A stretch of 64,000 bases of DNA. Origin: Notamacropus eugenii (lineage: Eukaryota > Chordata > Mammalia > Diprotodontia > Macropodidae). The stretch's first letter is position 1. Every line of letters starts with the position of its first letter. The stretch covers positions 66,727,427 through 66,791,426 of the forward strand of contig NC_092879.1 of the NCBI RefSeq assembly GCF_028372415.1, read 5' to 3'. Positions 23,160-34,114 of this stretch are shown here, piece after piece. Both the position numbers and the translations under genes were made by a program. Under the pieces are notes generated by a model that was given only the letters and a program-made list of their open reading frames with translations, was not told the origin of the DNA and did not search any database.

Positions 23160-24785
23160 AAATGAATGCTTATTCTCTCCTCTATTTAACTAGAACATAG
23201 TTTGTAAAAGGGAATACTGTGAAATGAGCTCCACATACCTAGATTTTAGAAGTCCACTAACAGCAGGCTAAAAATATTGTATTTTATTGCAGATGCAGTG
23301 AAAACCACTGAAGATTTTGTTTTCTTTTTCTTTTTCCTTTTCCTTTTTTAATTTTTTTTTGTCAGGTGATATTTCTTTTTAAAGCATTAATAATATGGAC
23401 CTGAAGATTTTTTAAACAGGAAGTCTTCATGATCAGATCCGTGCCTTAGAAAGTTATTTTGACATTGGAAAATTTGAATGGCAATAGGGGAGTTTTGAAG
23501 AAGAGTGGGTTTGGAGTGGAAGACCTTGAGTTAAGTTTTAGAAATATTGGAACATGTCATTTAAATGTCTAGTAAGTAAGGCAATACATGATTTGATGTA
23601 ACAAATAGTAGTATTTCTATTCTACTCCCAAGACCACTAAGTCAGGGGGAATAAAAGGAGGTCAGAATACTGAGAAGGAAGACCAGAGATATTGTGCTAT
23701 CTAGGAGAAGTCAGGTGTCAGCGAGAGCCAGAAGGTGGAAGACCATGAGAAAAAGAGGTCTATAATGAAGGGAAGTTTGTGAATTATGGAGAGGAAATTC
23801 CAGGAAAAGGGGCAGGCAATTGTACACAGAAATGTTGTGGAGATAGAGTTGAGGGGGATGGAGGTGACAGAGTGGGCAAGGGGAACCCGAATACCTCTTC
23901 AGCAGTTGAGAATTCTGTATCCCAGGGAGTGGGAGCATAAGAGATTGAGGGAATTTGCTGTGCTCACCGTTGGAGAATGAGCCCAGACAGAATATCCAAG
24001 GATGTTGGAGCTAGATGAGTAAAATATTATTGTTTGTCTACTGCCCTTGTGGTCTTTCTTCTTTTATTTAGTGGCTTGCCATTCTGGGTCCTAGGGTCCA
24101 TACGACTTCAAAATCTTCATGTACCATAAAAATTTAACGTATCATGTTTATTTGAGGTTTTCCTTCATGACTTTCTCCCTTCTTTCTATTCCCAACTTTG
24201 AAGATGAAATATGAAATATATTTTCTCCCCATATTTGTCCACCTACTAGTCAACAATACTTATCAGAGCCTCTCTGAAGGCCTGGTCAGAGCAGCTTAAG
24301 AGATGTCACCCTATTTCCAGAAAGGAAATGTCATGTTCAGCCACTGGTCATTGTTCTTCAGCCATTCTGATTAAGCCCTTAGCAGCACTTGTGGAGGAGA
24401 AATAGGCTATGCATGTTCTCCTTTGGATTATCGTCTTAGAAAAATAGAGGGCATTTCATATTACTTCTATTTTGGCAAAATATATGTTCAAAAATGGAGG
24501 AGAACTTTCTGGGAAATATGGTAAGTAGTCTGTGATACTTCCCTTCTTGATATGTCTATTCATCATGTGAAAATGTACTTACTTGTGCTCAAGTACAAAA
24601 TAATTCCTAGCTGCCAGCCACTTAGGTAATTTGTAAAACACCATGCTGGATGTCATATCAACTGTGCTCAGAGATTACTGTTGCCCAGAATGCATAAGGG
24701 GAAAGAAAGCACACGGATTTGGTCCTCTCTTTCCATTTTAAAAGTCAAAATGGAGCCACTCAGAGCTTCATTAAACTTCCTTTCT
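23160..24785. other. Unique non-coding stretch
   Basis: No repeat or exon was recognised over about 1.6 kb, apart from T-rich tract 23315-23360. The overlapping open frames at 23711-23980 on the two strands show no family resemblance. Confidence 0.4.
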
Positions 24786-24788
24786 CCA

Positions 24789-24868
24789 CTGATGACTTCC
24801 TCCAGTGCCTTGGTATGTTATGGCAGTGACCCTGGGTTCCAGAAGAACACCAGCTGTGGCAGATCCTT
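24789..24868 (+). repeat. Unidentified dispersed repeat, copy A
   Basis: It shares ctgatg.cttcctc, tggtatg.tatgg, agtgaccctgggttc, agaag and later gcagatcctt with copy B (52924-53006), and a shorter part with copy C (60653-60692). I do not recognise the family. Confidence 0.55.
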
Positions 24869-24879
24869 GGGAGATAGCA

Positions 24880-25055
24880 AGGTGTCATGGAAGGAGTGCT
24901 GAGTTTAGAATCAGAGGAACTGGTCTCACATACCACTTACTAGCTGTGGAACTTTTGGAAAACCACTCCACCTCTCTGGGCCTCAGTTTCATCATCTGTA
25001 AAATCCTGGGCTTGGATTAGATGACCTATAAGGGTCTAACCCTATATCTATAAGC
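24880..25055 (+). repeat. MIR-like SINE
   Basis: aaggtgtcatggaaggagtg, cttactagctgtggaact, tctctgggcctcagtttcat, catctgtaaaatcctggg, ttagatgacctataaggg. Confidence 0.85.
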
Positions 25056-25174
25056 ATGTGTATGCTGTAGAGTTATAAAAGCTTTGATTCTAGCCTCTGT
25101 GATTAACTTTCCCTTGCTGACTTTTTTAGCCATGTGGCAACTCATTTTATGCTTTAATGGTATCTATCCATCCA

Positions 25175-25302
25175 TCTATTTTTTATAAAATTTTGATTTC
25201 CAACTCTCTCCCCCGCTACCCTCCCCCACCAATTGAGAAGGCAGACAATATCATATCAATTGCACATGTGAAGTCACATAAAACATTTCCATATTAGATA
25301 TA
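25175..25302 (-). mobile_element. L1 LINE 3' end, minus strand
   Basis: ttttgatttccaactctctc, caattgagaaggcagacaat and cataaaacatttccatatta match the antisense L1 3' UTR seen at 5818-6028. Confidence 0.72.
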
Positions 25303-25544
25303 TGGCAACTCTTAAAGACTATCTACTAATATTTAGAGGGATTGTATTCTCTATCAGTGGAGAGAATATCTCACCGATGAAACTGCAGATCTTTGCAATA
25401 ATTAAGCGTCTCCTACCTAGAAAATGGAGATGCAGAGAGAAACTCCCTTCCAGTTGGAAACTGCTGATTTGGTGGCCCTTCAGGCTTTTGTTTAACTCCC
25501 TATGTGGCCCACGCTTTGTTATATACCTCAAGAAGGTTAAACGT

Positions 25545-26035
25545 TTTCATAGGTCCCACATGCACCAAAATATTTCTAGGAGTGCTTCTGTGCTAGCCAA
25601 GAACAAGAAACAAAGTAGTTGGCCATCATTGGGGAATGACTAAAAAAAGCTACCATATGAATTACAATAGAATGTTATAATGATCTAGGAAATGATGAAT
25701 ATGAAGAATTCATAGGAGCACTGGGATATTTGCCTGAACTGATGCAGAGCAAAACATGCAGAACCATGAAAAGGTATGTAGTAAGGACAACAATATATTA
25801 AAAAAACAAAAAAACAAAAAAACTTTAAAAGGAAGCCAAATTCTGTGTCATTGTAAAACTGATAGTGGTCCTTGGGAATAGTTACTAAAACATACTTCAT
25901 TACTCTCAGCAGAGAGGTGGAGGACTATTAGACCAGAATGGTGTATATTTTGTAAGACATGATCACCTCATCAAGGGGTTTAGCTTAACTGTTTATTTTT
26001 CATTACAAGAGAATGTTCAGTTTAGGGTATGAGTG
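25545..26035 (+). mobile_element. L1 LINE 3' end
   Basis: catgcaccaaaatatttcta, ggccatcattggggaatgac, aaatgatgaatatgaagaat, tgaactgatgcagagcaaaa, gcagagaggtggaggactat follow marsupial L1 order across the ORF2 end and 3' UTR. An internal A-rich tract lies at 25798-25822. Confidence 0.8.
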
Positions 26036-26084
26036 TGTGCATGTGGAACTGGGGTGTGTATCTGGGGAAAAAAAACTCTGATAT

Positions 26085-26455
26085 AAAAACAAAAGGCATC
26101 AGTGTCCTTCATAATAACGACAGAATATATAAAGTATTTGGGTTTGCTTCTACCAAGAAATAAACAACTCCTATACGAATACAAAATATTCTTTGCTGAA
26201 ATATAGATATACTTAAATAATTGGAGAACTACTAATTGATCATGGTTGGTCCATGCCAATATAATAAAAAATGGCAACTAAGTAAATTAATTTCCTATTT
26301 CTATGCCATTCCAATCAAACTGCCAAGTGGTTACTTTATAGAGCTAGAAGCAAAATAACTAAATATCTGGAGAAGTTAAAAAAACCTCAAGGGAATAATG
26401 AAAAATATATGGAAAGGAAGAGGCCAGGAGAACCAGATCTCAAAGTATAGCAGTA
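26085..26455 (+). mobile_element. L1 LINE ORF2 fragment, left part
   Basis: aacaaaaggcatcagtgtcc, attgatcatggttggtccat, gccaatataataaaaaatgg, ccattccaatcaaactgcca are internal L1 ORF2 DNA. This lies upstream in the element relative to the 3' end at 25545-26035, so it is a separate insertion. It continues at 26770. Confidence 0.78.
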
Positions 26456-26768
26456 ATGGTAATAATGATAACGTAACAATAATTGCAACTGTAATAATAG
26501 CTAACATTTACATAACCCTTTAAAGTTTGTAAAATACTTTCCAAATATGATCTCATTTTTGAGATATTGATTCTCACAAGGTGCTATTGGAAGGTAGGTG
26601 CTATTATTACCCCCATTTTACACATGATGAAACTGAGGCTGGTGGAAGTTGAGTAACTTGCCCAGGATCATATAGCTAATTAGTGTCTGACACCTAATTT
26701 GTACTCAATTCTTACCGACTCTGAGCCCAATAGTCTATCCATTGTACCACCTAACTACCTAGTTATCA
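26456..26768 (-). repeat. tRNA-derived CORE-SINE, minus strand, inserted in L1
   Basis: taataatagctaacatttac, tctcacaaggtgctattgg, cattttacacatgatgaaac, aacttgcccaggatcatata, and a head ending ccattgtaccacctaactac. L1 sequence on the left ends near gtatagcagtaatg and resumes with catcaaaattatttggcag. Confidence 0.9.
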
Positions 26769-26769
26769 T

Positions 26770-27290
26770 CAAAATTATTTGGCAGTGGTTTATTTTTAAA
26801 AGTTGATAAGTGGGACAGATTAGGTCCACAACCCACAGAACCAAACAAAACTAGGAAACTCATATTTTAAAAACCCAAAGACCCTAGCTACTGGTGTAAG
26901 GAATCACTGTTAGTGAAAAACCATTGTGATAATTGGAAAGTGGATTGGTAGAAATTCGGTTCAGAACTAGAATAGCATCTCCCACCATATACGTAGGCTC
27001 CAGAGGGAGCCTGTGGACCTAGTTATAAAAAGTCACATCATTAACAAATTAGACTACCATGGAAGGAAATAGATAGTTTTTACAACTACACATAGGGGAA
27101 GAGGTCTTAACCAAACAAGGAATAGGGAGAATCACAAGAGAGAAAATGGACAATTTTGATTTCATAAAATTGAAAAATATTCACATAAACCAAGCTGATG
27201 AAATTCAAGTTGGGAAGGAAAATCAGTTTATTAGGGAGAAAAAAAGAATCTTTGCAGCAATTTTCTGTGAGAAAAGTTTTGTGGCAGGGG
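26770..27290 (+). mobile_element. L1 LINE ORF2 fragment, right part
   Basis: catcaaaattatttggcagt, gggacagattaggtccacaa, aaacccaaagaccctagc, aattttgatttcataaaatt and ctttgcagcaattt continue the ORF2 order interrupted by the SINE. There are multiple stops and no intact frame. Confidence 0.82.
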
Positions 27291-27294
27291 AAAA

Positions 27295-27620
27295 ATGAAA
27301 TGACTAAGGAAACAAAGGACTATAGACTAGACCTATAATTGAATAGAAAGGGAACTGAACTAGTTCCAGAATTAAGTCCCAAGATGGAGTCAGTGTGATC
27401 CACCCAATTCCCACTACCACTCTCTATACTAATTTCCCCAATTCCCTCATTCTCATAATTAATATGCACAACAAACTGGTTCATATATATATAAACAAGA
27501 GGGAAATGTTCTTGGATTTGATTTATCTTGGGCAGTGGAGTGGATGGAATTGTAAGTTCTGAATGGTCCGGATTACATTGCATACCTCTTAGGAACAGGT
27601 AGTCTTAATGAATATGGTGT
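27295..27620. other. Unique non-coding stretch
   Basis: I see no repeat or exon. One 87-codon minus frame (27320-27583) is unremarkable. Confidence 0.4.
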
Positions 27621-27624
27621 ACAG

Positions 27625-28160
27625 ATTAGGTGATAAGCTCAATGTCCTCTGTCCCAATCAGATCACCTTTGAAATATTGTCCTCAGATATGGGTACTGCA
27701 TTTGATGGAGGATTTAGATTAGCTGGAACATGTTCAAAGGAGGGTGATTATGATGGTGTAGGGTCTAGAGACCATCAAGAATCTTTTAAAGGAACTTGGA
27801 GATGCTTGACCTGGATAAGACCTTAGGGGACACATGACAGTCCTTTATCTTCTTGAAGGCAACTGTTGGCTATTGTGTGGAAGATAAAGAGTTGTTCTGC
27901 TTGGCCCTGGAGTGCAGGACAAAGAGCAATGGGTAGACATTGCTGAGAAGCAAATTTTAATTCCCCATAAAGGACCTTTCTAATAAAGAGTGGTCAAAAG
28001 TGTAATAGACTTCCTTCATTGTAGTAGATTTCCTTCTCACTAGAGGTCTTCCAGCATATGTTGGCTGACTCCTCAGGGATGTTGTGGAAGGAATTTCTCT
28101 GTAGTTGTGGTTAAACTCAGCGATGGACAAGGTCCCTTTCAACTCAAGATTCTGACTTCC
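27625..28160 (+). mobile_element. CR1/L3-type LINE 3' portion
   Basis: ggtctagagaccatcaagaa, ggggacacatgacagtcct, gttgttctgcttggccctgg, cactagaggtcttccagcat, gggatgttgtggaaggaatt and ggacaaggtccctttcaact follow CR1/L3 terminal order. Confidence 0.83.
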
Positions 28161-28299
28161 AAGATTCAGTAGCTAATATTAACAAGAATCCTTTGTCCTG
28201 GGACAGCACTTGATGATTTGTAATGTGATTCCATTGTTAAAAACAGTCAATGGTGGCTGTGTGTCTTGTGTTATCATTTGAAAAATAATAGTATTGCCT

Positions 28300-28475
28300 C
28301 ATAATATCTCTTTTTCCATGGTATCACCATTTTAGAGATGAAGGAACTGAAGCTTAGAGAGGTACTCTCCATGTCCAAGATCACTCATTTAGAAGGTGGT
28401 AGAGCTGATAATGAACCCCTACCCTCTCATCTTTGAACTCCAGTACTTAATAGGCTATGCTATCCTGATCTTCTT
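28300..28475 (-). repeat. MIR-like SINE, minus strand
   Basis: ccattttagagatgaagga, actgaagcttagagaggta, ccaagatcactcatttaga, tctttgaactccagtactt. Confidence 0.75.
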
Positions 28476-28549
28476 TTCCAGTTTGCGCTTGGAACAGTGA
28501 TGTTCATTTATCTCCCTGCCCCAATTATATGCAATATCTGTTCTAATTA

Positions 28550-28725
28550 TAGATTGTAGATTTAAAGCTGAAAGGTATCTCAGAGAGTATCTTGTCCAAC
28601 CTCCTCACTTTACAGATAAAGAAACTGAGACCCAGGAAAGGAAAAGGGCTGTGCCCAAGCTTACATGCATAGCAAACCAAGTGAGTCCAAGTGAAACCAT
28701 TTTTCATCAGTCTCATGCTGCTCTA
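28550..28725 (-). repeat. MIR-like SINE, minus strand
   Basis: gatttaaagctgaaaggtat, cctcctcactttacagataa, agaaactgagacccaggaaa, ctgtgcccaagcttacatg. Confidence 0.8.
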
Positions 28726-28849
28726 CTGAATTTATTTGGTTTTATAAAAAATAATGAAAGCATTCCTCAGTCAAGTCTTCAGACCATTTGTTCTTAGGGA
28801 AATCTCCTGTCTCTCTCTGATCTCTTTTATAAACGTGATCATGTTCTCA

Positions 28850-28960
28850 GTTTTATTATATATATATTGACATCTTTATAAGCTTCTTGAGCCTAGAGAC
28901 TGCCATTTTTTTCAACTTTGTATGTCCTCCAGTAACTAACATAGTACTTTGCACATTTTT
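28850..28960 (+). mobile_element. L2 LINE 3' end
   Basis: ataagcttcttgagcctaga, gactgccatttttttcaac, tagtactttgcacattt match the L2 terminal block. Confidence 0.65.
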
Positions 28961-29084
28961 GTCATTTGTTCTGGCCTTTTGATTTTGTTATTATGTGCAG
29001 GAAACTGTGATGAAACTCTTTGTGCTAATAACCATCACCCTCCCCTCTGTAATTTCCTGTTTGAGAGAAGTTCCCCGGGGCTGC

Positions 29085-29195
29085 TGGGAGTGTTACTGTC
29101 TGTGGTCATGCAGTCATTAAATATCAGAAGCAGTCTTAGAACCCAAGTCTTCCTGACTCTGAGGCAGGCCCTCACTCTTTTCTCCCATAATGCCT
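29085..29195 (-). repeat. SINE fragment, minus strand
   Basis: ggtcatgcagtcattaaata, agaacccaagtcttcctgac, tctgaggcaggccctcact is the reversed B-box/head portion of a tRNA-derived SINE. Confidence 0.65.
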
Positions 29196-29464
29196 CTCTG
29201 CCTTGCTCAGACAAAGTGTTTAATTAATAAACATTTATTGAGCCACATTCAATCCTCTTCCCTAAAATTGTTATACCTGAGTTCACTATCTGGGGAGCTG
29301 CTTGGATAGCCTGCTGCAATCTGTGCTCTTCTGAGCTAGGCCTGTGTAGAGGATTTCAGTCAAGGTCATGGAGAGAGCATCTCGTAAATCTCTCTGATGC
29401 TAGTAAACTAGCAAAGTTGCTGGACTAGGTTGATGAGGATATGATCATGCTGTTTCCCTTAGTT

Positions 29465-29625
29465 CACATAATTACAAAGCTTGAAGGAATCTTAGAAATC
29501 ATTTATTCTTTTTTAAAAATCATTTATTCTTAACCCATTATTTTACAAAAGAAGAAAGTGAGTTTTAGAGAAAGGAAATGGTCTCAAAAGAGCACCAGTG
29601 CCTCTGACTACCAGTGCACTGCTGT
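29465..29625 (-). repeat. MIR-like SINE, minus strand, with internal duplication
   Basis: ttacaaagcttgaaggaatc, cattattttacaaaagaaga, gagttttagagaaaggaaat. A 15-base unit aaatcatttattctt occurs twice (29496-29510 and 29518-29532). Confidence 0.6.
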
Positions 29626-29629
29626 TTCC

Positions 29630-29980
29630 CAGTGAAAAAAATAATGTGGAATCTGCTTTTGAAAAACCACAGCTGATGTGTTTCATAGCTCGAAAGATGC
29701 TTGGACACCACTGTTGCTTGGGAGACAATTCATGGTTCGATGTTTGCTGCAGTAACACGTGATGAACCTGAAAGTCACCATTGGCTGGTGGGTTTGTTTT
29801 GGTTCCAGCGATCAGCAATGGTCTCCATACTGAAGCATTGATCAAATTGGATAGGCTTAGATGAATCAGTCATTAAGATGGTCAGTTGTGCAGCATTTTA
29901 CCTGAGAATCATCAGAATGATAAAATAGAAAAGATTCATTCCAAACCACTGAAACAAATGCTTTCCCAGGGTACATACAC
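29630..29980. other. Unique non-coding stretch
   Basis: No repeat was recognised. gttgcttgggagacaat (about 29711-29727) resembles an RFX X-box, but only loosely. Confidence 0.4.
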
Positions 29981-29984
29981 ACAG

Positions 29985-30058
29985 ACACACATAAATTGTG
30001 AGTATATATGTCTGTCTGTGTGTACATATATATATGTGTGTATATATATATATATATA
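29985..30058. repeat. (CA)/(TG)/(TA) microsatellite
   Basis: cacacagacacacata, then tgtctgtctgtgtgtac and a (TA)n run to 30056. Confidence 0.92.
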
Positions 30059-30059
30059 A

Positions 30060-30695
30060 TCTACCCACATAGAATTTGCCAACTAGCTCATCCCTGCCTA
30101 GAATATAAAATTTGGTAACAGTTTTTCATTTTATATTACCAAAAATGAACTTTCATATCTGTAACATTTCACAGGTGCAGCTGGAATATAAATCTTTCTC
30201 AGGCCTCTCAGTCTGATACACTGGGATGACTCTGGGAAATTATGTGGGACCTCTCTCAAAGCTTTGCCCCTTTCAAAAAATACATTATATTGATGACTTC
30301 TGTCATTATATCACAGGCATTTCTAGGTGGGGAAGACCACTCCCTGTCACCTCCAGATTGAATCTTCCTTTGTAAAACAGAAAAATAAGCCAGAAATAGC
30401 CAGGGCAATGACTTCATCTGACAACGTATACATTATTCCCTAGTAATCACTTGCCTCTCTGCACTGAACGGTTTCATTATTTGTTTCCAGGACCATCACT
30501 GTTTTGCTTTGTGTTGTTTTGATTTGGTTCTTCACTATTTAACTTTCTTTTAGTTGTCTTTTCACTTTATTATAGTTCTTGCGCATCTTTTGTATGTATA
30601 CATAAATACACACATAAATTTACAGGATATCCCAAAAATTGGAGTATCTAGTCTTTCTATCAATCTGTATATTTATTTATCTGTCTATCCACCCC
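30060..30695. other. Unique, AT-rich non-coding stretch
   Basis: No exon or clear repeat was found. Short open frames at 30554-30824 are low-complexity. Confidence 0.4.
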
Positions 30696-30699
30696 TTCA

Positions 30700-30990
30700 T
30701 TCCTCTGTTTTACTGCAACTACTGGGTCAGAGGGAAGGGAATACTTAAATCACTTTTCTTAACTAATTCTAAGTTAATATTCAAAATGGTTGTACTGGTT
30801 CATAGCCCCACCCACAGTATATAAGAACTCCTGTCTTTAAAGGGCTGCTCCAATATTGTCTATTTCCCTTTTCTATTTTTTTTTTTTGCTAATTTGTAGG
30901 GTAAGGGGGTGAAATATCAAAGTTGCTACAATTTTCATTTGTCTTATCGTTGGTGATTTAAAGCATGGGATCCTACTTTACAGTTTGCAA
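30700..30990 (-). mobile_element. Old L1 LINE ORF2 fragment, minus strand
   Basis: actgggtcagagggaaggg, ttcatagccccacccacagt and ttggtgatttaaagcatggg follow antisense order of the L1 ORF2 C-terminal coding region. It is much diverged, with a T-run at about 30877-30889. Confidence 0.65.
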
Positions 30991-31109
30991 TACTTTTGAA
31001 AATTATTGCTACCCTCTGACCCCATTATCTTTTCAATAATGGCTCTTGATGTTACATAGATTTTTTTAATTCACTATATATCTTAGATCCATCGTGAAGC
31101 GTGCATCAG

Positions 31110-31390
31110 TCGTCTATTATATGCCAGGTAAAGCACTAGGTATACAAAGACCCCCCAAAAAAGATGAAACTGTTTCTGCCCTCAAGTTGCTTGCATCCTA
31201 TTGGCAGAAATGACATATAAATATATATGTATATAAACACAAAAGGAAATTTGGAGAAAAGCATTATCAGTTGGGAGGGGAGGCAAGAGTAGGAGTTGGC
31301 ACTTGAGGTGAGCTTTGAAATAAAGTATAGATTCTGAGTTAGAAGTGAGGTAGGAGTGCGTTCCAGGCATTGGGGACATGTAAAGGGGCC
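31110..31390 (-). mobile_element. L2 LINE fragment, minus strand
   Basis: tattatatgccaggtaaagc, ctgccctcaagttgcttgca, gcacttgaggtgagctttga, gtgcgttccaggcattgggg follow the reversed L2 order. Confidence 0.75.
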
Positions 31391-31394
31391 TCTT

Positions 31395-31985
31395 TCTGTC
31401 TGCGAAGTTCTATGGTTTATGGCTCCTCTGTGGTATAAGATTGTAACCAGGGCTGTTCCTCTGGGCTCCTTCTTCTATCACAATCTTCTTCTCTCTGTTC
31501 CATGTTCCTCTCAAGACCACCTCCTTAACTTTCAGAGCCTTAGGCCCCAGGCTTATCTGATGAATGGATCTCAACCTACTTGGGGAGAGTAGGGATCCCC
31601 ACTGGCACGCTGCCAAGTGGTGAATTCCAAAAGCCTGTGTTAAAATTGTAGCTGTCATAAGGCTTGTAAGTAATCATTAGGGGATGATGAGGGTGTTGAG
31701 ATTTGGAGCACCAGGAACAATGGGCTGAAAAGTTTCCTTTACTTTTTATCTTGTATGTAAGTAGATTTTTTTTGCACAATTAGAGGGTACTGTTCATGTT
31801 TATTCAGCACATAGAAGGGGAACTTGGTCCTGGATTATTTTTTATTGCTCATTCTTCCCAGGATTCCCCCTACGGATGCTTTTACAGAGCTCAGTGATCA
31901 GCACAAAGAAGCTCCTGGATGATTGTTCAAAGACTCTTAATGATGTCAAGGTCTATTGGGTTGGAACCATTTCTAGGAGAAACTT
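31395..31985. other. Unique non-coding stretch
   Basis: Overlapping open frames on both strands (31356-31779) have no recognisable product. Confidence 0.4.
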
Positions 31986-31989
31986 GGCA

Positions 31990-32155
31990 CCAGCTTCCCA
32001 ATTCGTTGTGGCATCTTTTAGCTGGACTCCTAAAAGAGGGTGAATAAGCAAGATTGCTTTCTCTTTGACAATCTGGAGGGCAAGCTGAAGGAAGTGGATA
32101 TGTTTATCCTAAAGAGAAGACCTTAGGGAGATGACAGCTGCCTTCAAGTTTTTCA
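31990..32155 (+). mobile_element. CR1/L3-type LINE, left part of split copy
   Basis: aagattgctttctctttgac, ctggagggcaagctgaagg, gaagaccttagggagatgac, agctgccttcaagtttttca. The copy is interrupted by a SINE and resumes at 32315. Confidence 0.7.
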
Positions 32156-32157
32156 AA

Positions 32158-32312
32158 GAAGGAACTGTGTGACCTTGGGTCAGTTATTTAAACCACTCTG
32201 GGCCACAGTTTTTTCCTTTATAAAATGAGGAGAGTCGGATTAGTTGGATTTCAAAGTTCTTTTAAGTTTTAATTCTATAATGCTACCATCTATGATTCTA
32301 TGAACTAGTACT
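32158..32312 (+). repeat. MIR-like SINE inserted in CR1
   Basis: ctgtgtgaccttgggtcagt, cactctgggccacagttttt, gataagg-like gtcggattagttggatttc and a tail ending tctatgattctatgaac. Confidence 0.75.
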
Positions 32313-32314
32313 AA

Positions 32315-32560
32315 CAGGGTAGAAGTTGCAAAGAAGCAGACTTTGGTTTGAGACAAGGAAAAGCTTGCTGATGATTCCCAGAAGAGAATAAACTGATGTT
32401 GCAGGTAACAAGTTCTCCTTTACTGGAGGTCTTCAAATGGTACCTAGCTGTCCACGTGTAGATTATGTTGTAGAATAGCTTCTTGATCGGATGAGTTGGA
32501 CCAAACAATTTGATATTCTTTCTAAGTCTGACATTCAGGGTTAAACCTTGTTTCATTCTA
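32315..32560 (+). mobile_element. CR1/L3-type LINE, right part of split copy
   Basis: gaagttgcaaagaagcagac, gagacaaggaaaagcttgct, ctttactggaggtcttcaaa, tagattatgttgtagaatag. It continues the copy cut at 32155. Confidence 0.75.
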
Positions 32561-32764
32561 CTAGTGTTGGGAAGTGAAATAAAAGAATGCCATCAACTCT
32601 GACCAATATGATGTACTGTCATAGAGTAAGTGATTTTCTATGTGTTTCTCTAGACAGCTGAACCTACTCTACAGTTACTAAAGAACAGACAATTTAATGG
32701 CATCTGGAGCTCTGGAAGACTAAACATCCCCCCACATAGCTCCTAGATGGTAGAATAGGGAGCC

Positions 32765-33105
32765 AGCATGCTGAAGTGAAGAGACCATTGATTTCGGAGT
32801 CAAAAGACCTGGGTTTGATTTAGAGCTAGAAAGGACATTGAAGGTAATCTAGACCAATCCACTTATTTGACACTGAGGCCCAGAGAAGTTAAGTGACTTG
32901 CCCAAGATGCCCCAGTTAACAGGGGAGGCAGTGTGGAATAGTGGAAAGAGCAACCAGAAGTCAGGGATCTAAATCCTCCCTCACATACTGCATGTGTGAC
33001 TTTGGGCAAATCCCTCCCAGGACCTTCGTTTCCTTCTCTGTGAAACGAGAAAGTCGGACTAGATGGCCGTCCTTTCCATCACTAATTTGAACACTGAATC
33101 TAAGG
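32765..33105. repeat. Cluster of three MIR-like pieces (+, -, +)
   Basis: A plus-strand head (32765-32818: ggagtcaaaagacctgggtt) is followed by a minus-strand core (32820-32930: gcccagagaagttaagtgac, ttgcccaagatgccccag). A plus-strand copy then runs 32932-33105 (gtggaatagtggaaagagca, gtgactttgggcaaatccc, actagatggccgtcctttcc). Confidence 0.8.
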
Positions 33106-33109
33106 GTAT

Positions 33110-33980
33110 TCTCTGGACCGCCATATGTATAATATGTTGCATGGATCACATCCATGGTGGCATGCTATGACTTAGACCATATTGCTCTTCTGGGGACATA
33201 TGTTCAACAATATTGCTTGGTAACCTGACTGAGAGGGAGTATGCCCACACCATCCTAGTCAGAAAGTATCTGTGTCATTCATTCTCGGTAGTCTACGCTC
33301 TTTCTTTTCCCTAGCTAGTGAAGACATTTATTTATATTCACACAGCATCTCTACACTTGAGAAGCAAATCCACTGAAACTTGGGGCATTAGGTATTAGTT
33401 GCACTTGATAACAAGGAAATTTGTCATGCTTTGGGGTCAAATCTATATTTCAATGAGTGACATTGTGCTTTTTTCTTCATGCATTGTAACATAGCCATCA
33501 GGAAAAAAATCACCTTAACTTGATTAGGAATTTGACTTGAAGGAACACCAACATAAAAGGAAATTCTATCATGTCAGGTTTAATATATTGTTTTACATGG
33601 TCTGATTTCATTAAGTTTCCATTTTCATAACTTCCTAGTACTTCTCAAAGTCCTGTTCTAAGTGGTTATTTCTCTTTTTCCTTGTTGAACTTACACCTGG
33701 GACTCAACTCTGTCATATTAACTGAAAAGGACTAATTTATCACATTTAAAGTTCAGAATCTTGGAGCGTGCTATACTGATGATATAATATGGATGGAGTA
33801 TATTGTCTGAGTGGAGAAAGGAGAAGGGAGCAGGCATTTTTAAAATATCTATGTGCTGAGTACTCCCTGTCCACTGTATCACCTAGCTTCCCACAGAAGG
33901 AAAAGGCTTGCTAGGATAGGTTGGCAATACTACCCCTTTTTTTGGTCTGTGATAGTTGAGACTAAGGTAGTATAGGCTGC
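33110..33980. other. Unique non-coding stretch
   Basis: No repeat or exon was recognised. The sequence is AT-rich from 33300. Confidence 0.4.
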
Positions 33981-33984
33981 TTCA

Positions 33985-34112
33985 GTCACAAAGCATCTCC
34001 CACTTTGGAGCCTTTGCACAAGTGGCTGCCCAGGCCCGGAATTCACTCCCTTCTCATCTCAGCTTCTTAGCTTCCTTCAAAGCACCACATCAGGCTTGGT
34101 CCCAAAGAAGAG
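33985..34112 (+). mobile_element. L2 LINE fragment
   Basis: ggagcctttgcacaagtggc, tgcccaggcccggaattcac, tcccttctcatctcagcttc, ttagcttccttcaaagcacc match the L2 region after the reverse transcriptase. Confidence 0.78.
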
Positions 34113-34114
34113 CT

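Noticed and set aside
29711..29727. RFX-type X-box, gttgcttgggagacaat
   Set aside because: The right half-site deviates from consensus and there is no supporting context.
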